Part shown: positions 1-11,647 of the stretch, piece by piece | Layout of the letters: every line of letters starts with the position of its first letter | Numbering within the stretch: the first letter of the stretch is position 1 | Notes under the pieces: generated by a model | The model's input: only the letters and a program-made list of their open reading frames with translations | What the model was told of the DNA's origin: nothing | The model's database searches: none | Translations under genes and position numbers: made by a program | NCBI RefSeq assembly: GCF_900094925.1 | Contig: NZ_FMAY01000008.1 | Location: forward strand, 124,001 to 188,000 | DNA from: Kosakonia oryzendophytica | Lineage (GTDB): Bacteria; Pseudomonadota; Gammaproteobacteria; Enterobacterales; Enterobacteriaceae | Length of the DNA stretch: 64,000 nucleotides | Reading direction: 5' to 3'

Positions 1-1359
1 TACGCCGAATGGCCCTTCCCGCAATGCGCACAGCAACTGGTATTCGCCAAACGCTGCGATCACCTCTGCAGGCGCCGCATTGCTGTGTACCAGCGAGAGA
101 TAACGGGCATAACCGGCAAGGGCATCATCCAGCATCTGCTGATACTCTTCCGTCGACTGTAACGGCTTACGCTCAATATCGCTAAACCCCTGCCCGAACA
201 CGTCCCGGGTGGCGGATTTATCCCCCCGGTTTACCGCAGCAGCAAGCTGACCAATGCCGGAATCACTGCCGAAGCGATAGCTTTTTTGCAGCAGACACAA
301 ACTGTCACGCAGTGCGCTGGCCGCGCTCCCGTCTCCCGCCGGTACCGCACAGCCGGTCAGGCGCGTCAATTGTGCTGCGCGTTCCGCCGTGTAACCAGCA
401 TTAACCCAGGCGCAGATATCCCCCAGCACAGCGCCGGCCTCCACCGACGCCAGTTGATCGCGATCGCCAAGGAAAATCACCCGGGCATGCGGCGGTAGCG
501 CCTCAATCAACCGCGACATCATCGGCAAATCGATCATAGAGGCTTCATCAACGACCAGCACATCCAGATGCAGCGGGTTACCCGCATGATGGCGCATGCG
601 CTGGCTACCCGGCTGAGCGCCCAATAATCGGTGCAGTGTGCTGGCCTCATCGGGCAGCATCGCTTTTTGTTGCTCATTCAACGACAGCTGACGCAGCGCA
701 TTACCCAGCGATTCGGTTAATCGTGCGGCGGCTTTACCGGTTGGCGCCGCGAGGCGGATACGACACTTGTCGCCATCAACCATCTGCACCAGCGCAGCAA
801 GCAGTTTCGCCACGGTGGTGGTTTTGCCGGTCCCGGGCCCTCCGGAAATCACCGAAATCCGCCGGGTTAACGCAACGGCGGCGGCCACTTTCTGCCAGTT
901 GACGTCATCGGTAGCCGGAAATAGTGATGTAAGGGCCTGCGTCAGGCGCACCTCGTCAACCGCCAGGGGCGTGTTCTCTTGCGCAAAGAATGCAGCGACC
1001 TGCCGTTCGTTGCACCACATTCGGTTCAGGTAGAGACGCCCGTCGGAGAGGATCAATGGCGTGGGGGCATCTCCCTCACTCACAGCGGGAGAGGCCAGTA
1101 GAGTTGCCTGCCAGTCATCCGGTTGCCCGGCGCATTCAAACAATTGCGCTAATAGCGTCGAGGGGTGAGCGAACGCCTCAGGCGTAAGACGCGCCAGCGG
1201 CAGGCAGACATGCCCTTCCCCCGCTTCATGGCTGAGCAGTGCAGCCGCCAGCATGACGGCTGGCTCATCTTCGGTGGTCACAGTAAGGGCGAACTGAACG
1301 TCCAACGGACGCAGCAACTTCTGCTGCGCCGCTTCACGTAATAAGGTCGTCATGCTCAT
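1..1359 (-). CDS. recD: RecD, exonuclease V alpha subunit (3' end outside window)
   Basis: This is the 5' part (453 codons) of the RecD subunit of RecBCD, the fast 5'-3' helicase of the double-strand-break repair enzyme. The reading frame stays open to the left edge. The Walker A motif [10 protein letters not shown] lies near residue 173, and a DEAS Walker B-type motif lies further on. The ATG at 1359 overlaps the recB TGA (ATGA) and has an AGGAG ribosome site about nine bases upstream. A second ATG two codons later is possible. The overlap indicates translational coupling to recB. The N-terminal part closely matches E. coli RecD, and the C-terminal part is not in the window. Confidence 0.96.
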   Translation of the reverse strand, partial: MSMTTLLREAAQQKLLRPLDVQFALTVTTEDEPAVMLAAALLSHEAGEGHVCLPLARLTPEAFAHPSTLLAQLFECAGQPDDWQATLLASPAVSEGDAPTPLILSDGRLYLNRMWCNERQVAAFFAQENTPLAVDEVRLTQALTSLFPATDDVNWQKVAAAVALTRRISVISGGPGTGKTTTVAKLLAALVQMVDGDKCRIRLAAPTGKAAARLTESLGNALRQLSLNEQQKAMLPDEASTLHRLLGAQPGSQRMRHHAGNPLHLDVLVVDEASMIDLPMMSRLIEALPPHARVIFLGDRDQLASVEAGAVLGDICAWVNAGYTAERAAQLTRLTGCAVPAGDGSAASALRDSLCLLQKSYRFGSDSGIGQLAAAVNRGDKSATRDVFGQGFSDIERKPLQSTEEYQQMLDDALAGYARYLSLVHSNAAPAEVIAAFGEYQLLCALREGPFGV

Positions 1360-4300
1360 GGCGTCATCTCCTGCTCCAGCCCGGCAAATAACGCATCCAT
1401 TTGCGCAATCAGCGCGCCATCAGGACGGGTAGCAAAAATGCCCTGCTGCGGGTTTTGGGCTTCCACACCGCGTAAAAAGAGATAAATCACGCCGCCGAAA
1501 TGGCGTTCATAGTCATACCCTGGAATGCGATGGCGCAAATAACGGTGCAGTGCGAGCGTATAGAGCTGGTATTGCAAATCGTAACGATGCGACTGCATCG
1601 CCGCCGCCATCGCCTCTTGCGTGTAGGCCTCTGCGCTCTCACCCAGCCAGTTAGATTTATAATCCAGCAGGTAGTAGCGCCCGTTATGGCGAAACACCAG
1701 GTCGATAAAGCCTTTCAGCATGCCGCGAACATCGCGAAAATCAAGCGGCGGGCAGCCTGCCGATAGCGGGTCGTAGCGGCGTATCAATGCATCCAGTGCA
1801 GGCGCGGTTAATGTCTCGCTGATGGGGAGATAAAACTCCATCTCCACCTGTTTATCTTTGCCGCTCAACTGGCGCAGACACACGCCGGACTGTGCCAACG
1901 GCGCGCGCAATACCGTCTCCAGCCAGTCGCTGAATACCGGTTGCCAGTGCTCTTCATAGCCGCCCGTAAGCAATTTTTCCGTTACCCACGGCGCAGAAAC
2001 CGGTTGGGTAAAATCCATCTCTTCAAACAGACTGTGCAAAAACGTTCCCGGCGAAGCGCCACGAGGAAACTGGTGCGGTGTTAACATCGGCTCTGCTTGT
2101 GGCTCCCGCTCTCCGGCTGCATCCATATCCAGACGCGGCAGTAAATCCAGAGCGATGCCGTGAGCACGCTGCTGTAACCCGGAGTAGCTGGTAACGCGCC
2201 AGTCATCGGCAATACGCCGCTGCATGTCACGCGCACTCAATGCGGGTGGTCGCACCTGCGGCATCTGCCAGGGTTCACCGTCCGGCGTTTGCGGCACACA
2301 GACGGCAATATCGTCATTGCACAGTTGCTGCAATGCGCTTTGCAGCGCGGTGGCATCCAGCGCCTCGCCTTTTTGCAGTAACCGGCCAAGTGCGCTTAAG
2401 TGGAAATCCGACGCCCCGGCTTTCTCGCCACGCCGACGGAACAGCGGCGCAATGCCAAGGCTGCAATGCCATATGGAACGCGTCAGTGCGACATACAGTA
2501 ACCGCAGATCTTCCGCCAGCCGTTCTTCCTCTGCCAGCGCAACGCTGTCATCAGCATGGCTAAGGTCAAGCACAGCCTGAAAAGCGTCGCGATCGTGATA
2601 AAACCCCTGATCCTGCACACGGAAATTCGCAATAAATGGCAGCCATACCAGGGAATATTCCAGGCCTTTCGATTTATGGATCGTGACAATTTGCACCAGA
2701 TGTTTATCGCTCTCCAGACGGAGTTGCTCGCTGGCGGCGTTGGTGTTTGGCTCGGCTATGCGTTGCGTTAACCAGCGCGTAAGCGCGTGCTCACTCTCCA
2801 GTTGCGTCCCCGCTTCCTGTAGCAGTTCACTCATGTGCAAAATGTCGGTCAAACGGCGCTCGCCGCCTGGCGTCGCCAGCAAGTTTTCCGCGACATGGCG
2901 TGCGCTCATCAGGGTGCGTAGCATCGGCATGACACCCCGTTTTTGCCACAGCTCCCGATAGCGGGAAAACTCTTCCACTACCGCATCCCACGCCAGCTCA
3001 TCGAGATTCAGCGCTTCAATGTCCTGCGCCGTCAGTCCCAGCATCGATGTTGCCAGCGCGCTGCGGAGCGTACTTTCACGCTCCGGCGCCAACACCGCCT
3101 GCAACAGCCACAACAGCTCCTGTGCTTCAGGTGTTTCAAACACGCTGTCGCGGTTGGAAAGGTAAACAGAAGGAATATTCAGCAGCGTTAGCGCATCGCG
3201 GATCAATGACGCTTCGTGGCGGCTGCGCACCAACACTGTAATATCCGAGGCTTTGACCGGACGGGCTTTTTCCCCTTGCTGCAACAGCGCCTCCCCCTGC
3301 TGTCCGGCGCTTAACCAGTCACGGATCTGCGTTGCGCACAGTTGCGCCATAAAGCTTTGGTAATCCCCAACGCCGACGCCGTCACCCTCCATCAGCCACA
3401 GCTTCATCGCGGGCTGCGTTTCGCCCCGAAGCGTAAAACGCAGAGACGCATTTTTAGCGGCGGATTTGACCGGCAAAAAGGGGATCTGCCGGAACATAAA
3501 AGCATCATCCATCTGGCTGAACAGCCGGTTAACGCTGGCTACCATCCCCGGCGCCGAGCGCCAGTTAGTATCCAGCGTATAGCGGGCGCTCACTTCGTCC
3601 CGCGCTTTCATATAGGTGAAAATATCCGCCCCGCGAAATGCGTAAATCGCCTGTTTCGGATCGCCAATCAGCAGCAAACCACACGCTGGTTGCCCCAGCC
3701 AGATACGGCTGAAAATACGATACTGTTGCGGGTCGGTATCCTGGAATTCATCAATCATCGCCACCGGGAAGCGGTTGCGAATAGCGGCGGCCAGCGCTTC
3801 ACCGTTCGGGCTTTGCAGCGCGCTATCCAGCCGACTCAGCATATCGTCAAAACCCAACTCGCCGCGACGGCGCTTCTCTTTGGCTACCGTTTCACGAATT
3901 TCACGCATAGCGGAGACCAGCACCAAATCGTTAAGCGTCAGAGGCTGTGCCAGGAGATCGTCAATGGCGACAAACAGAGCATGCTCCGGCACCACGCCAC
4001 CGGCTTTGGTACGCTGGGCCAGAAACGACTGGGCAAACTTTTCCAGTGCGTCCGGTAGCAGATAACTTGTTGTCTCTTCCTGCGCCCAGGCGGTGATCTT
4101 CTCTGTCCATTTCGCCTGGTTGCCACGGTTGAACTTACGCCTGTCGATGCCGGAGTTTTCGAGCAGCGGATCCAGCTCATCCAACGCGGCATTCCACTGG
4201 CGCTTTACGGCTTCGATTTGCGCAATGATTTTCTGATGGCGAGAGGCCAGCGTTTCATCTGCAGCTGGCAGAACTTTGATTTGCGGTGCTTCGCCTTGCA

Positions 4301-4904
4301 GATAACGATCAATCGACTTCAGCAGGTCCTGAGGGCCTTGCCACACCGCGTGGATTGCCTGGGCAATGTCGCGCGGCAACGGGTAGCAATGGCGTCGCCA
4401 AAAATCCGCACAGGCCTGATAGCGCAACAGTGACTCGTCTTCCACCAGTTGCTGCTCAAACAACATGCCGGATTCAAAAGCATTCAAGCTCAGCATCCGC
4501 TGGCAAAAACCATGGATAGTGAAGACAGCCGCTTCGTCCATCTGGCGTTCAGCCAGTAGCAGCCATTGCGCCGCCTGCTGTTTATCGTCGATCTCATCCA
4601 GCAAACGGGCATACAGAGGGTTGTCGGTGGATTCCCGCAGGCAGGCAATGCGCAGCTCGTGAATATTGCTGCGAATGCGACCACGCAGCTCTTCTGTGGC
4701 CGCTTCGGTGAATGTCACCACCAGCAGTTCTTCAACGCTAAGCGGACGCGGGAAGGCGGCACTGCCGCCCAGCCCTAATAACAGCCGCAGGTAAAGCGCG
4801 GCAATGGTGAAGGTTTTACCGGTTCCCGCCGAGGCTTCAATCAGGCGCTCGCCAGTAAGCGGCAAGCGCAGGGGATCAAGGGGCTCAGCGGTGGCTTCAT
4901 TCAT
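1356..4904 (-). CDS. recB: RecB, exonuclease V beta subunit
   Basis: RecB is the 3'-5' helicase and nuclease subunit of RecBCD. The protein has 1182 residues, about the E. coli length. It begins with a UvrD/Rep-type helicase motif I ([10 protein letters not shown], residues 24-33) and carries helicase motif II as DEFQDTD. The C-terminal nuclease domain shows the metal-site residues: the His of GTFLHS, the Asp of GFIDLV, and DYKSNW with catalytic Asp and Lys. Its start overlaps the end of ptrA by eight bases and its stop overlaps recD, so ptrA-recB-recD are read as one transcript. The gene looks intact. Confidence 0.97.
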   Translation of the reverse strand: MNEATAEPLDPLRLPLTGERLIEASAGTGKTFTIAALYLRLLLGLGGSAAFPRPLSVEELLVVTFTEAATEELRGRIRSNIHELRIACLRESTDNPLYARLLDEIDDKQQAAQWLLLAERQMDEAAVFTIHGFCQRMLSLNAFESGMLFEQQLVEDESLLRYQACADFWRRHCYPLPRDIAQAIHAVWQGPQDLLKSIDRYLQGEAPQIKVLPAADETLASRHQKIIAQIEAVKRQWNAALDELDPLLENSGIDRRKFNRGNQAKWTEKITAWAQEETTSYLLPDALEKFAQSFLAQRTKAGGVVPEHALFVAIDDLLAQPLTLNDLVLVSAMREIRETVAKEKRRRGELGFDDMLSRLDSALQSPNGEALAAAIRNRFPVAMIDEFQDTDPQQYRIFSRIWLGQPACGLLLIGDPKQAIYAFRGADIFTYMKARDEVSARYTLDTNWRSAPGMVASVNRLFSQMDDAFMFRQIPFLPVKSAAKNASLRFTLRGETQPAMKLWLMEGDGVGVGDYQSFMAQLCATQIRDWLSAGQQGEALLQQGEKARPVKASDITVLVRSRHEASLIRDALTLLNIPSVYLSNRDSVFETPEAQELLWLLQAVLAPERESTLRSALATSMLGLTAQDIEALNLDELAWDAVVEEFSRYRELWQKRGVMPMLRTLMSARHVAENLLATPGGERRLTDILHMSELLQEAGTQLESEHALTRWLTQRIAEPNTNAASEQLRLESDKHLVQIVTIHKSKGLEYSLVWLPFIANFRVQDQGFYHDRDAFQAVLDLSHADDSVALAEEERLAEDLRLLYVALTRSIWHCSLGIAPLFRRRGEKAGASDFHLSALGRLLQKGEALDATALQSALQQLCNDDIAVCVPQTPDGEPWQMPQVRPPALSARDMQRRIADDWRVTSYSGLQQRAHGIALDLLPRLDMDAAGEREPQAEPMLTPHQFPRGASPGTFLHSLFEEMDFTQPVSAPWVTEKLLTGGYEEHWQPVFSDWLETVLRAPLAQSGVCLRQLSGKDKQVEMEFYLPISETLTAPALDALIRRYDPLSAGCPPLDFRDVRGMLKGFIDLVFRHNGRYYLLDYKSNWLGESAEAYTQEAMAAAMQSHRYDLQYQLYTLALHRYLRHRIPGYDYERHFGGVIYLFLRGVEAQNPQQGIFATRPDGALIAQMDALFAGLEQEMTP

Positions 4905-7785
4905 CTTTCTCGACCATCATGGGTAAGGATTGCTGCAACGCGCTGACGCTGTCCCAGACCTTCCAGCCCTGCGGTCGGGCGTATTCGGCTTTCCCGCTCT
5001 GGCTACCGGAGATCTGCGACAAAATCGCCATACCTTGCGGCTCAACCACCGCCTGATGGAAGAAGTCGGCAAGTTTTTGCGGCGTCAGCTGTTTTATCTG
5101 GGCCACTACTTTATCACGTGAATCGAAACGCATATTGCCGCGATCGAAATCTTTGCTCAGTTTGGAAGCCTCTTCACCTAACGTCTGCGGCGCTTGTTCA
5201 ATTTGCGCAATCACACCCTGCTGAATTTGCGCGAACTCTTCCGGCTTCATGGCGCGCAGCCGCGTTTCCGCCGTCGGGAAGAATGCCTTATAGCGATCCC
5301 AGAGATACGCAGGCTGTTTACCGTTGCTTTGCAGCAGGAAACCCATTCCCCACTGGCGGCCAACACTCATCGGGAAGGCGAAAACCGCATAACCCAGTTG
5401 TTCTTCAGTACGAAGTTGGTTATAGAACCACGGCTGGACAATCTGCCCCAGCATCGTGCTATATGCAGAACTGCTGTATTCATCGAAACCAGGAGGAACA
5501 AATACAGCCGCGAGTGCGGAGTCAGTGCTGTTACCCGCTTTTTCAAAGCTTACATTCTGCTGTTTATCCACCAGCACGTCTTTATTACGACACCATTCCG
5601 TGCCTTTTGCGCCGAGCTGTTTCTGCACGTTATGAGCCAGATCTTTCGCCTGCTGCGCGCCGAGATTACCGATGACCAGGAACTCAGGACGTGCGTTGGT
5701 TTTCAACGTTTCGCGGTAGTTGAGAATGTCCTGCAGGGTAATGGAAGGCAGCAGGTCACGACGGGTTTCACGCTGAAAATAGGGCACCTGTGAGAGCATC
5801 TGGACCGGCATAATCGCCAGATCGAAGGCTTTGCCCTTCTCTGCCGAATCCATCATCTGCGTGTACCAGGATTTCGCCTGTGCCAGTTGTTCTTCCGTCG
5901 GCGTATAGCTGAAATACCCCGTTAACAGCGCCTGGAAGAGCTGAGGTAAACGTTGCGTGTAGCCATTGGCATTCAGCATCAACCCGTTGTTAGCATTGGT
6001 GGAGAAACTAATACCGCCGACCGACGCCTGATTACTGAGCTGATCGAGAGCCAGCCCGGCCAGGTAGTCATTGAGTGCAAACAGCACCTGATTTTTCGCG
6101 CTATCCATGGCTTGCGGGTTGCGCAGCACGACGCTGACATCAGCCTTCGGCTCGCTGGCGAAATAATGGCTTGGCATATACACCACGCGTAACGTGGGCT
6201 CATCGACAATCAGTTCCGGATGCGCATACTGCTTCTCAGGTTTGATCAACGAGAAGTCATCGGGAATATAGGGATTCAGCTCCGGAAATTTCAACGCTAT
6301 CGCACTGGCACGTTGTTGCCAGTCAGCGAAGGTTTGCGGGGTGATTTTATTCACCTGATAGGGCGCCTCAACGAAATAGGCGGTCTTATCGTGGGGTTCG
6401 TCCGGGCTGATGTACCAGATGCGGGCGTTTTGCGGCGTCATTTCATCAAGGCGCGCCTGCACCGCTTTCGCATCGAACTGGTCAGCAATATTCACCGAAT
6501 CAAGGGTGTGCGCGACCGGGACACGGATCATGGTGTCCGCCAGCCACTCAACATAATCCATATCGCGGGTAATGGACGGGTAGCGAAAATCAAGATCCAG
6601 AATATGGGACAGCTCGTCGAAATAGCGCTTATCCACGCCTTTATCACGCAGCAGTTGTAAGTAACTGAAGATCGCCGCCACCACCTGATCGCGGTTTGCC
6701 TGCCCTTTGTCAGTGAGTGTGGCGGAAATGGCCAGCACGCCACTGTTACCGTTGACCACCGGGTCAGAATCACCGCGAATGCTTTCCACCAGCCCCTGGC
6801 TCTGCAACCAGTCAGAGAGCGTCCCTGGACTGCGGTTGCCGATAAGATACGTGATCAGTTCATCCGTTTTGCTGCGAAACGCAGCGGTGTTGTTATCAAT
6901 ACGGAACTCGACGCGCACAACTTTGCGCGGCACCGCCGGGACATAATGGATGATGATCCCTTTTTGCGCATCGGTCACCACCGGCGTGGTAATCTCCGGC
7001 TTACTGATATTTTTATTCGGCACGCGACCGTAGGTTTCTACGGCGATCTTCGCCAGATCCGCCAGCGGACGATTACTGTAGACCACGGCCTTCATCAGAT
7101 TGGCGGAGTAGTATTTATCGCGAAACGCCAGCAGCGCATCATGTACGGGGCTGCCGGGTTTGTCACTGAGGGTTTCAAGGTTGCCGCCAGAGAAGCGGGC
7201 TCCCGGGTGAGCCGGGTTGATGGTTTCTGCGCTCACCTGCGCCATCCGCATCCCGTCGCGGGTACGCGCCATCGTCAGTTCGGCATTCACGGCATTACGC
7301 TCGCGCTCCGCGTATTTTTTGTCCAGCATCGGTTCGGCAATGGCATCCGCCAGACGGTCAACGGCACCTTCCAGCGCATTATTTTCCACTTCCAGGTAGT
7401 ACGCCGTGCGATAAGGAGCCGTACTGGCGTTATGACTGCCGCCGTGCAATTTGAGGAATTCGGCGAGACTGTCCGGCTGCGGGTATTTTTTCGACCCCAT
7501 CAGCGTCATATGCTCAAGATAGTGAGCAAGACCAGGATGGGTATCGGGATCTTCCAGCGAACCCACCGGCACGACCAGCGCAGAGAGCGACTTCACCGCC
7601 TGAGGATCGGACACCAGCAACACGACCATACCGTTATCAAGGCGAATGGCCTGATACTCTCGGGTATCTTTGTCGCTCTTACGGATAGTTTCCTGAACAG
7701 GTTGCCAACCATTATCTGCCTGACTGAATGGCGCCCAGAGGGCAAAAAACAGTACGAAAGCTTTTAACCAGGTGCTGCAGGGCAT
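4897..7785 (-). CDS. ptrA: Protease III (pitrilysin)
   Basis: This is a periplasmic M16-family zinc metalloprotease that degrades small proteins and peptides. It has 962 residues, the usual length for the family. A Sec signal peptide covers residues 1-23 and ends FSQA, followed by DNGW. The inverted zinc motif HxxEH is present as HYLEH, near residue 88. The gene sits between recC and recB as in E. coli, and it overlaps recB by eight bases. Its presence inside the recombination operon is an old conserved arrangement and does not imply a role in repair. Confidence 0.96.
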   Translation of the reverse strand: MPCSTWLKAFVLFFALWAPFSQADNGWQPVQETIRKSDKDTREYQAIRLDNGMVVLLVSDPQAVKSLSALVVPVGSLEDPDTHPGLAHYLEHMTLMGSKKYPQPDSLAEFLKLHGGSHNASTAPYRTAYYLEVENNALEGAVDRLADAIAEPMLDKKYAERERNAVNAELTMARTRDGMRMAQVSAETINPAHPGARFSGGNLETLSDKPGSPVHDALLAFRDKYYSANLMKAVVYSNRPLADLAKIAVETYGRVPNKNISKPEITTPVVTDAQKGIIIHYVPAVPRKVVRVEFRIDNNTAAFRSKTDELITYLIGNRSPGTLSDWLQSQGLVESIRGDSDPVVNGNSGVLAISATLTDKGQANRDQVVAAIFSYLQLLRDKGVDKRYFDELSHILDLDFRYPSITRDMDYVEWLADTMIRVPVAHTLDSVNIADQFDAKAVQARLDEMTPQNARIWYISPDEPHDKTAYFVEAPYQVNKITPQTFADWQQRASAIALKFPELNPYIPDDFSLIKPEKQYAHPELIVDEPTLRVVYMPSHYFASEPKADVSVVLRNPQAMDSAKNQVLFALNDYLAGLALDQLSNQASVGGISFSTNANNGLMLNANGYTQRLPQLFQALLTGYFSYTPTEEQLAQAKSWYTQMMDSAEKGKAFDLAIMPVQMLSQVPYFQRETRRDLLPSITLQDILNYRETLKTNARPEFLVIGNLGAQQAKDLAHNVQKQLGAKGTEWCRNKDVLVDKQQNVSFEKAGNSTDSALAAVFVPPGFDEYSSSAYSTMLGQIVQPWFYNQLRTEEQLGYAVFAFPMSVGRQWGMGFLLQSNGKQPAYLWDRYKAFFPTAETRLRAMKPEEFAQIQQGVIAQIEQAPQTLGEEASKLSKDFDRGNMRFDSRDKVVAQIKQLTPQKLADFFHQAVVEPQGMAILSQISGSQSGKAEYARPQGWKVWDSVSALQQSLPMMVEKDE

Positions 7786-7939
7786 TCACGAACCTCATCA
7801 TTAACGATCCCGGAGATACCAGGAGCTGCGGATATCGCCGGGTAAAACATGTGCTGACTGTGCCAGCACTCTTGTTATATCAGTCCGTGATCGTCGCGCA
7901 TAATAATAGAAGCCTTCATGTTGCGCAATTTTTATACAA

Positions 7940-10900
7940 TCAACCAGACTGATTATGCCGATAAAGCGGTAACAGGAAACGCTGCGCCTGTTCAGTGATT
8001 TCTGCATAATATTCAGGTTCAAGGGTGCGCCACAGACGCTGATACCAGAGATCATCGCCTTCGCCGCGAACCATCATATTGCCTTCGTACGCCTGCAGAA
8101 ATTTGCCCTGCGCTTTTTGTAACGTTTCGTCATCCATTACCATGGCATCATTTGCCGCGTCATAACAGACTTTTATCCATGCACCGCCGCTTTCCGGCAG
8201 CAGTAATAACGGTTTTGCCATGCCTTCCCGGTATCCGTCAATCATCAGGGCCAGATAATGCATTGCATGGTCAGGCTCCAGGGGCGGGAAGCGCCACTCG
8301 CCATCTTTGCGCACAAACAGTCGGCTCTCGCCGGTTCCCCCGCTGGCACAGTAGACAAGATGCTCCAGCCAAAGTTGCACCCCTTGAGAAACGCTCAATA
8401 GCGAGGGCCGCCAGCGTAGCAGGCCATCTGCCTGTACGCGCGGCAACCAGCCGGTTAAATGTACACCGGCACAATGTAAGTCGATTTCGAGGCTATCGGC
8501 AGGCTGGCGCAACTCGCTGACACGGCTGGCCAGTGCCTGCATCTCCTGGCATTGCGTCTCCCAGAAGATCTCGCCAAAGGCGCCATAAGGCAGTGCACCC
8601 GCTGCCCGGTAACGCCGGAACAATTTTTCCGCATCCTGCTGTTCAACCAGCGCGTTAAGCAGTTCATTATTCAGTTGATAACGGCTTAGCCCATCCAGCA
8701 CAAAAGGTTCCGCATCCGGAATTTCACTCTCTTCCGGGCGGAAGTTAACCTGTAACCGCATCTGGAAAAAAGCGCGTACCGGGTGCGCCCAGAAACGCTG
8801 AAGCTGGTCAAAGGCCAGCGTCTGCAGCGGTAGTGGTGCCAGCGGCTGAATAAAAGCAGGATGTGTTTCGCCCTGCTGGTTTGCGGCCGGCAACCAGTCG
8901 CGTGCATAGCTCTGCCACTCATCAGCAACATAATTCGCGGGGTCGAACGGCATACGGGTATGCAGATGAGTGATATGCGCCTTCACCCGCGCTTCACTCT
9001 CATCGCAGTTCGCGGCCTCATCACCGGGCAGATAGTGACTTTGACCGATGTAGTCCACCAGTTCCTGCACCAGCACCGAAGGGAAACGTTCTTTGTTATC
9101 CTGAATGGCACGACCGATATAGCTGATATAGAGCTGCTGTTGTGCGGAAATCAGCGCTTCAAGGAACAGATAGCGGTCATCATCACGACGACTACGATCG
9201 CCACGCTGGGGTTTCTGACTCATTAAATCAAACCCCAGCGGCGGCAGCGTTCGCGGATAAACGCCATCGTTCATCCCCAGTAAGCAGACCACCTTAAAAG
9301 GGATCGAACGCATCGGCATCAGAGTGCAGATATTAACTGGTCCTGCAAGAAAACGCTGACTGATACGCTCCTGATCCAGGCGCTGCGCCAGTTCATCACG
9401 CAACAAAGAAAGGGGGATTGCTTCACCGTAGTTTGCTCCCACGCCCTTGGCGATGATCTCCTGCCACTGCTGTTCGATCAGCGCAAGCGCCGCTTCGGTG
9501 TCCGGATCCGGCAAGAAAAAATCGTTCAGCATTTCACGGCAAACCGGCAACCACTCCTCCAGCGGGCGTTCCTGCGCAAGCCCACGGCGCCAGATATTCA
9601 GTTGCATCAGCAGTGACGCCAGGTGACCCACCAGTTCTGCGATCAGCCCGCTGGATTCATCGTAAGGCAGAACAGACTGCCACTCGCCTTGACGACTCTC
9701 CATGGCGTAACCCAGAAGCATACGCGTGAGACCAAACTGCCAGGTGTGCTGACCGGTTGGCGGCAACGCCAGTTCGCGCACATTATCGTCATCCATCCCC
9801 CAGCGAATGCCCGACTCGTTTACCCACAGGCGCAAATAGCGCAGCCCCTCTTCGTTGATGTTGAAACGTGCAGCCAGTACCGGCACATCCAACAACGCCA
9901 GCACATCTTCTGACACGAAACGGCTGTCTGGCAACGACAGCAGGCTAATAAACGCCTGCAACGCCGGGTGCGCCTGGCGGGCGCGACGGTCGGAAATGGC
10001 ATAAGGCACATAGCGTTCACCGCTGGCGCTGCCAAACACCGACTGAATATAAGGACTGTAGCTATCAATATCCGCCACCATCACCACGATATCGCGCGGG
10101 GTCAGATCGGGATCGGCGTCCAGCATCGCCAGTAAACGATCGTGCAAGATCTCAACTTCCCGCTGTGGGCTGTGACAGACATGTACCGTAACGCTACGAT
10201 CGCCCGGTTGTAGCCTGCGTTTTTTATCGCTGCGGGAAAACTCTTCTGCGGTCACCCCGGCTACAGCGGCGTTTTTTAATTCAAGAATGTCGTATTTAAT
10301 ATTTTGTAGCAGTGTACCAGGCGTTATATCGACAAACGCATCCAGTTCCTCGTAGCGTTCCATTCCCGCCAACAAAAAGATATTGTCACGACCCAGTTTG
10401 CCCCATGAGCCAAGCAGCGGGTTACTGACATCCTGTTCTCCCTCGTCGTTGAATAAACTGCCGGCAGTTTGCGAATCCCGAAACAGCGGAAACTGCCGGG
10501 CTTCCCGGTGATGTCGACGCTGGCGGGTGATAAGTTTCGCCAAAAATGCGGGATCTTTGATGTCGCCCCAGTAGTAGCGACAAGGGTTAGTGAATAGCAG
10601 GTGAACATCGATATGCTTACCCAATGCCTGTAATGCTTGCAGGTAAACCGGCGGCAGAGCGGAAATCCCACAAATAAAAACCCGGGAGGGAAGTCCTGCG
10701 GGACGCGCCTGGGCTGATTCGAGTTTATCGATAAAACGTTGATACAGATTAGCGCGATGCCAGTGTGGCTGACCGAGAGCGGCAGTGTGCTCCACCAACG
10801 CACGCCATAACGGTGCTTGCCAGCGTTGCGCCTCATCCAGACCATCTACGCTCTGCCCCGCCTCCCAGCGAGTTAGCCACTCCGGGCGGTAAACAAGGTA

Positions 10901-11311
10901 TTGGTCATAGAGATCCGCCACACGGGAAGAGAGCTGAAAGAGCTTTCGCTTATCATCATCGTCACTCAGGTAATGATGCAGCATCGCGAACTCTTCGCGC
11001 TGCAACATGCCTGGCAGCAGCGACATCAGTTTCCAGCTCATACTTTGTTTGTTAAACGCACTCTCTTTCGGAATATCGTCCAGCACACTGACGAACATGT
11101 CCCAGATAAAGCTCGCCGGAAGAGGAAACGTGATATTGGCGGCAATGCCAAATTTCTGCGCCAGCGTCATTTGCAGCCATTGCGCCATACCGGTGCTCTG
11201 CACCAGGACGACCTCAGGCTCAAAGGGATCGTCAAGCGGATCGCGCTCAACAATAAACTCCATCAATGCTTCCAGCACATCCAGACGATTGGAGTGATAA
11301 ACCCTTAACAT
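7940..11311 (-). CDS. recC: RecC, exonuclease V gamma subunit
   Basis: RecC recognises the Chi sequence in the RecBCD complex and has a helicase fold without its own ATPase activity. The protein has 1123 residues (E. coli 1122). The N terminus MLRVYHSNRLDVLEAL and the long stretch around NKQSMSWKLM match E. coli RecC nearly residue for residue. It lies upstream of ptrA with a 154-base gap, and 12 bases downstream of the pseudopilin gene ppdC. No frameshift or internal stop is seen. Confidence 0.97.
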   Translation of the reverse strand: MLRVYHSNRLDVLEALMEFIVERDPLDDPFEPEVVLVQSTGMAQWLQMTLAQKFGIAANITFPLPASFIWDMFVSVLDDIPKESAFNKQSMSWKLMSLLPGMLQREEFAMLHHYLSDDDDKRKLFQLSSRVADLYDQYLVYRPEWLTRWEAGQSVDGLDEAQRWQAPLWRALVEHTAALGQPHWHRANLYQRFIDKLESAQARPAGLPSRVFICGISALPPVYLQALQALGKHIDVHLLFTNPCRYYWGDIKDPAFLAKLITRQRRHHREARQFPLFRDSQTAGSLFNDEGEQDVSNPLLGSWGKLGRDNIFLLAGMERYEELDAFVDITPGTLLQNIKYDILELKNAAVAGVTAEEFSRSDKKRRLQPGDRSVTVHVCHSPQREVEILHDRLLAMLDADPDLTPRDIVVMVADIDSYSPYIQSVFGSASGERYVPYAISDRRARQAHPALQAFISLLSLPDSRFVSEDVLALLDVPVLAARFNINEEGLRYLRLWVNESGIRWGMDDDNVRELALPPTGQHTWQFGLTRMLLGYAMESRQGEWQSVLPYDESSGLIAELVGHLASLLMQLNIWRRGLAQERPLEEWLPVCREMLNDFFLPDPDTEAALALIEQQWQEIIAKGVGANYGEAIPLSLLRDELAQRLDQERISQRFLAGPVNICTLMPMRSIPFKVVCLLGMNDGVYPRTLPPLGFDLMSQKPQRGDRSRRDDDRYLFLEALISAQQQLYISYIGRAIQDNKERFPSVLVQELVDYIGQSHYLPGDEAANCDESEARVKAHITHLHTRMPFDPANYVADEWQSYARDWLPAANQQGETHPAFIQPLAPLPLQTLAFDQLQRFWAHPVRAFFQMRLQVNFRPEESEIPDAEPFVLDGLSRYQLNNELLNALVEQQDAEKLFRRYRAAGALPYGAFGEIFWETQCQEMQALASRVSELRQPADSLEIDLHCAGVHLTGWLPRVQADGLLRWRPSLLSVSQGVQLWLEHLVYCASGGTGESRLFVRKDGEWRFPPLEPDHAMHYLALMIDGYREGMAKPLLLLPESGGAWIKVCYDAANDAMVMDDETLQKAQGKFLQAYEGNMMVRGEGDDLWYQRLWRTLEPEYYAEITEQAQRFLLPLYRHNQSG

Positions 11312-11323
11312 AAACGCTCCTGA

Positions 11324-11647
11324 CTACTGACTAAGTGGGCAAAATAACCGTGTCATTTGTCCCTGCCTGCCCCCTGGCGAGATGACGGTAACCTGGATGC
11401 TGACACATCCCTCTGCCGTTGTCTGCAGTCGCTGGACCCGCCAACCAGGAGGCAACGGCGGCGGTGTTGGTTGCGCCTGCTGCCACGCGCAACGCCATAG
11501 CTGCCGCCACTGACTGGCGCTGGCAAAGCCCGACGCCAGAGCACGATGATAACCGCCAAGGGCAGTGACCACCATCACCATTAATACCATGGACAGCAGC
11601 ACTTCCGTCAGGCTAAAGCCTGCCTGCTTATTTACGGGAGCTGGCAT
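11324..11647 (-). CDS. ppdC: PpdC, type IV prepilin-like protein
   Basis: This is a small pseudopilin of 107 residues, the same length as E. coli PpdC. After a short leader it carries the prepilin peptidase motif AGFSLTEVLL with Glu at position +5, then a hydrophobic helix and a C-terminal domain with two cysteines. The start at 11647 was preferred over an upstream ATG at 11671 because AAGGAG lies seven bases before it. It overlaps ygdB by 16 bases. It is the last of four pseudopilin-like genes. Whether these genes build a pilus, a competence structure or nothing is not settled by the sequence. Confidence 0.88.
   Translation of the reverse strand: MPAPVNKQAGFSLTEVLLSMVLMVMVVTALGGYHRALASGFASASQWRQLWRCAWQQAQPTPPPLPPGWRVQRLQTTAEGCVSIQVTVISPGGRQGQMTRLFCPLSQ

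Noticed and set aside
3342-4058. 238-codon open frame on the plus strand opposite recB.
   Set aside because: Shadow of an intact recB reading frame, with no domain.
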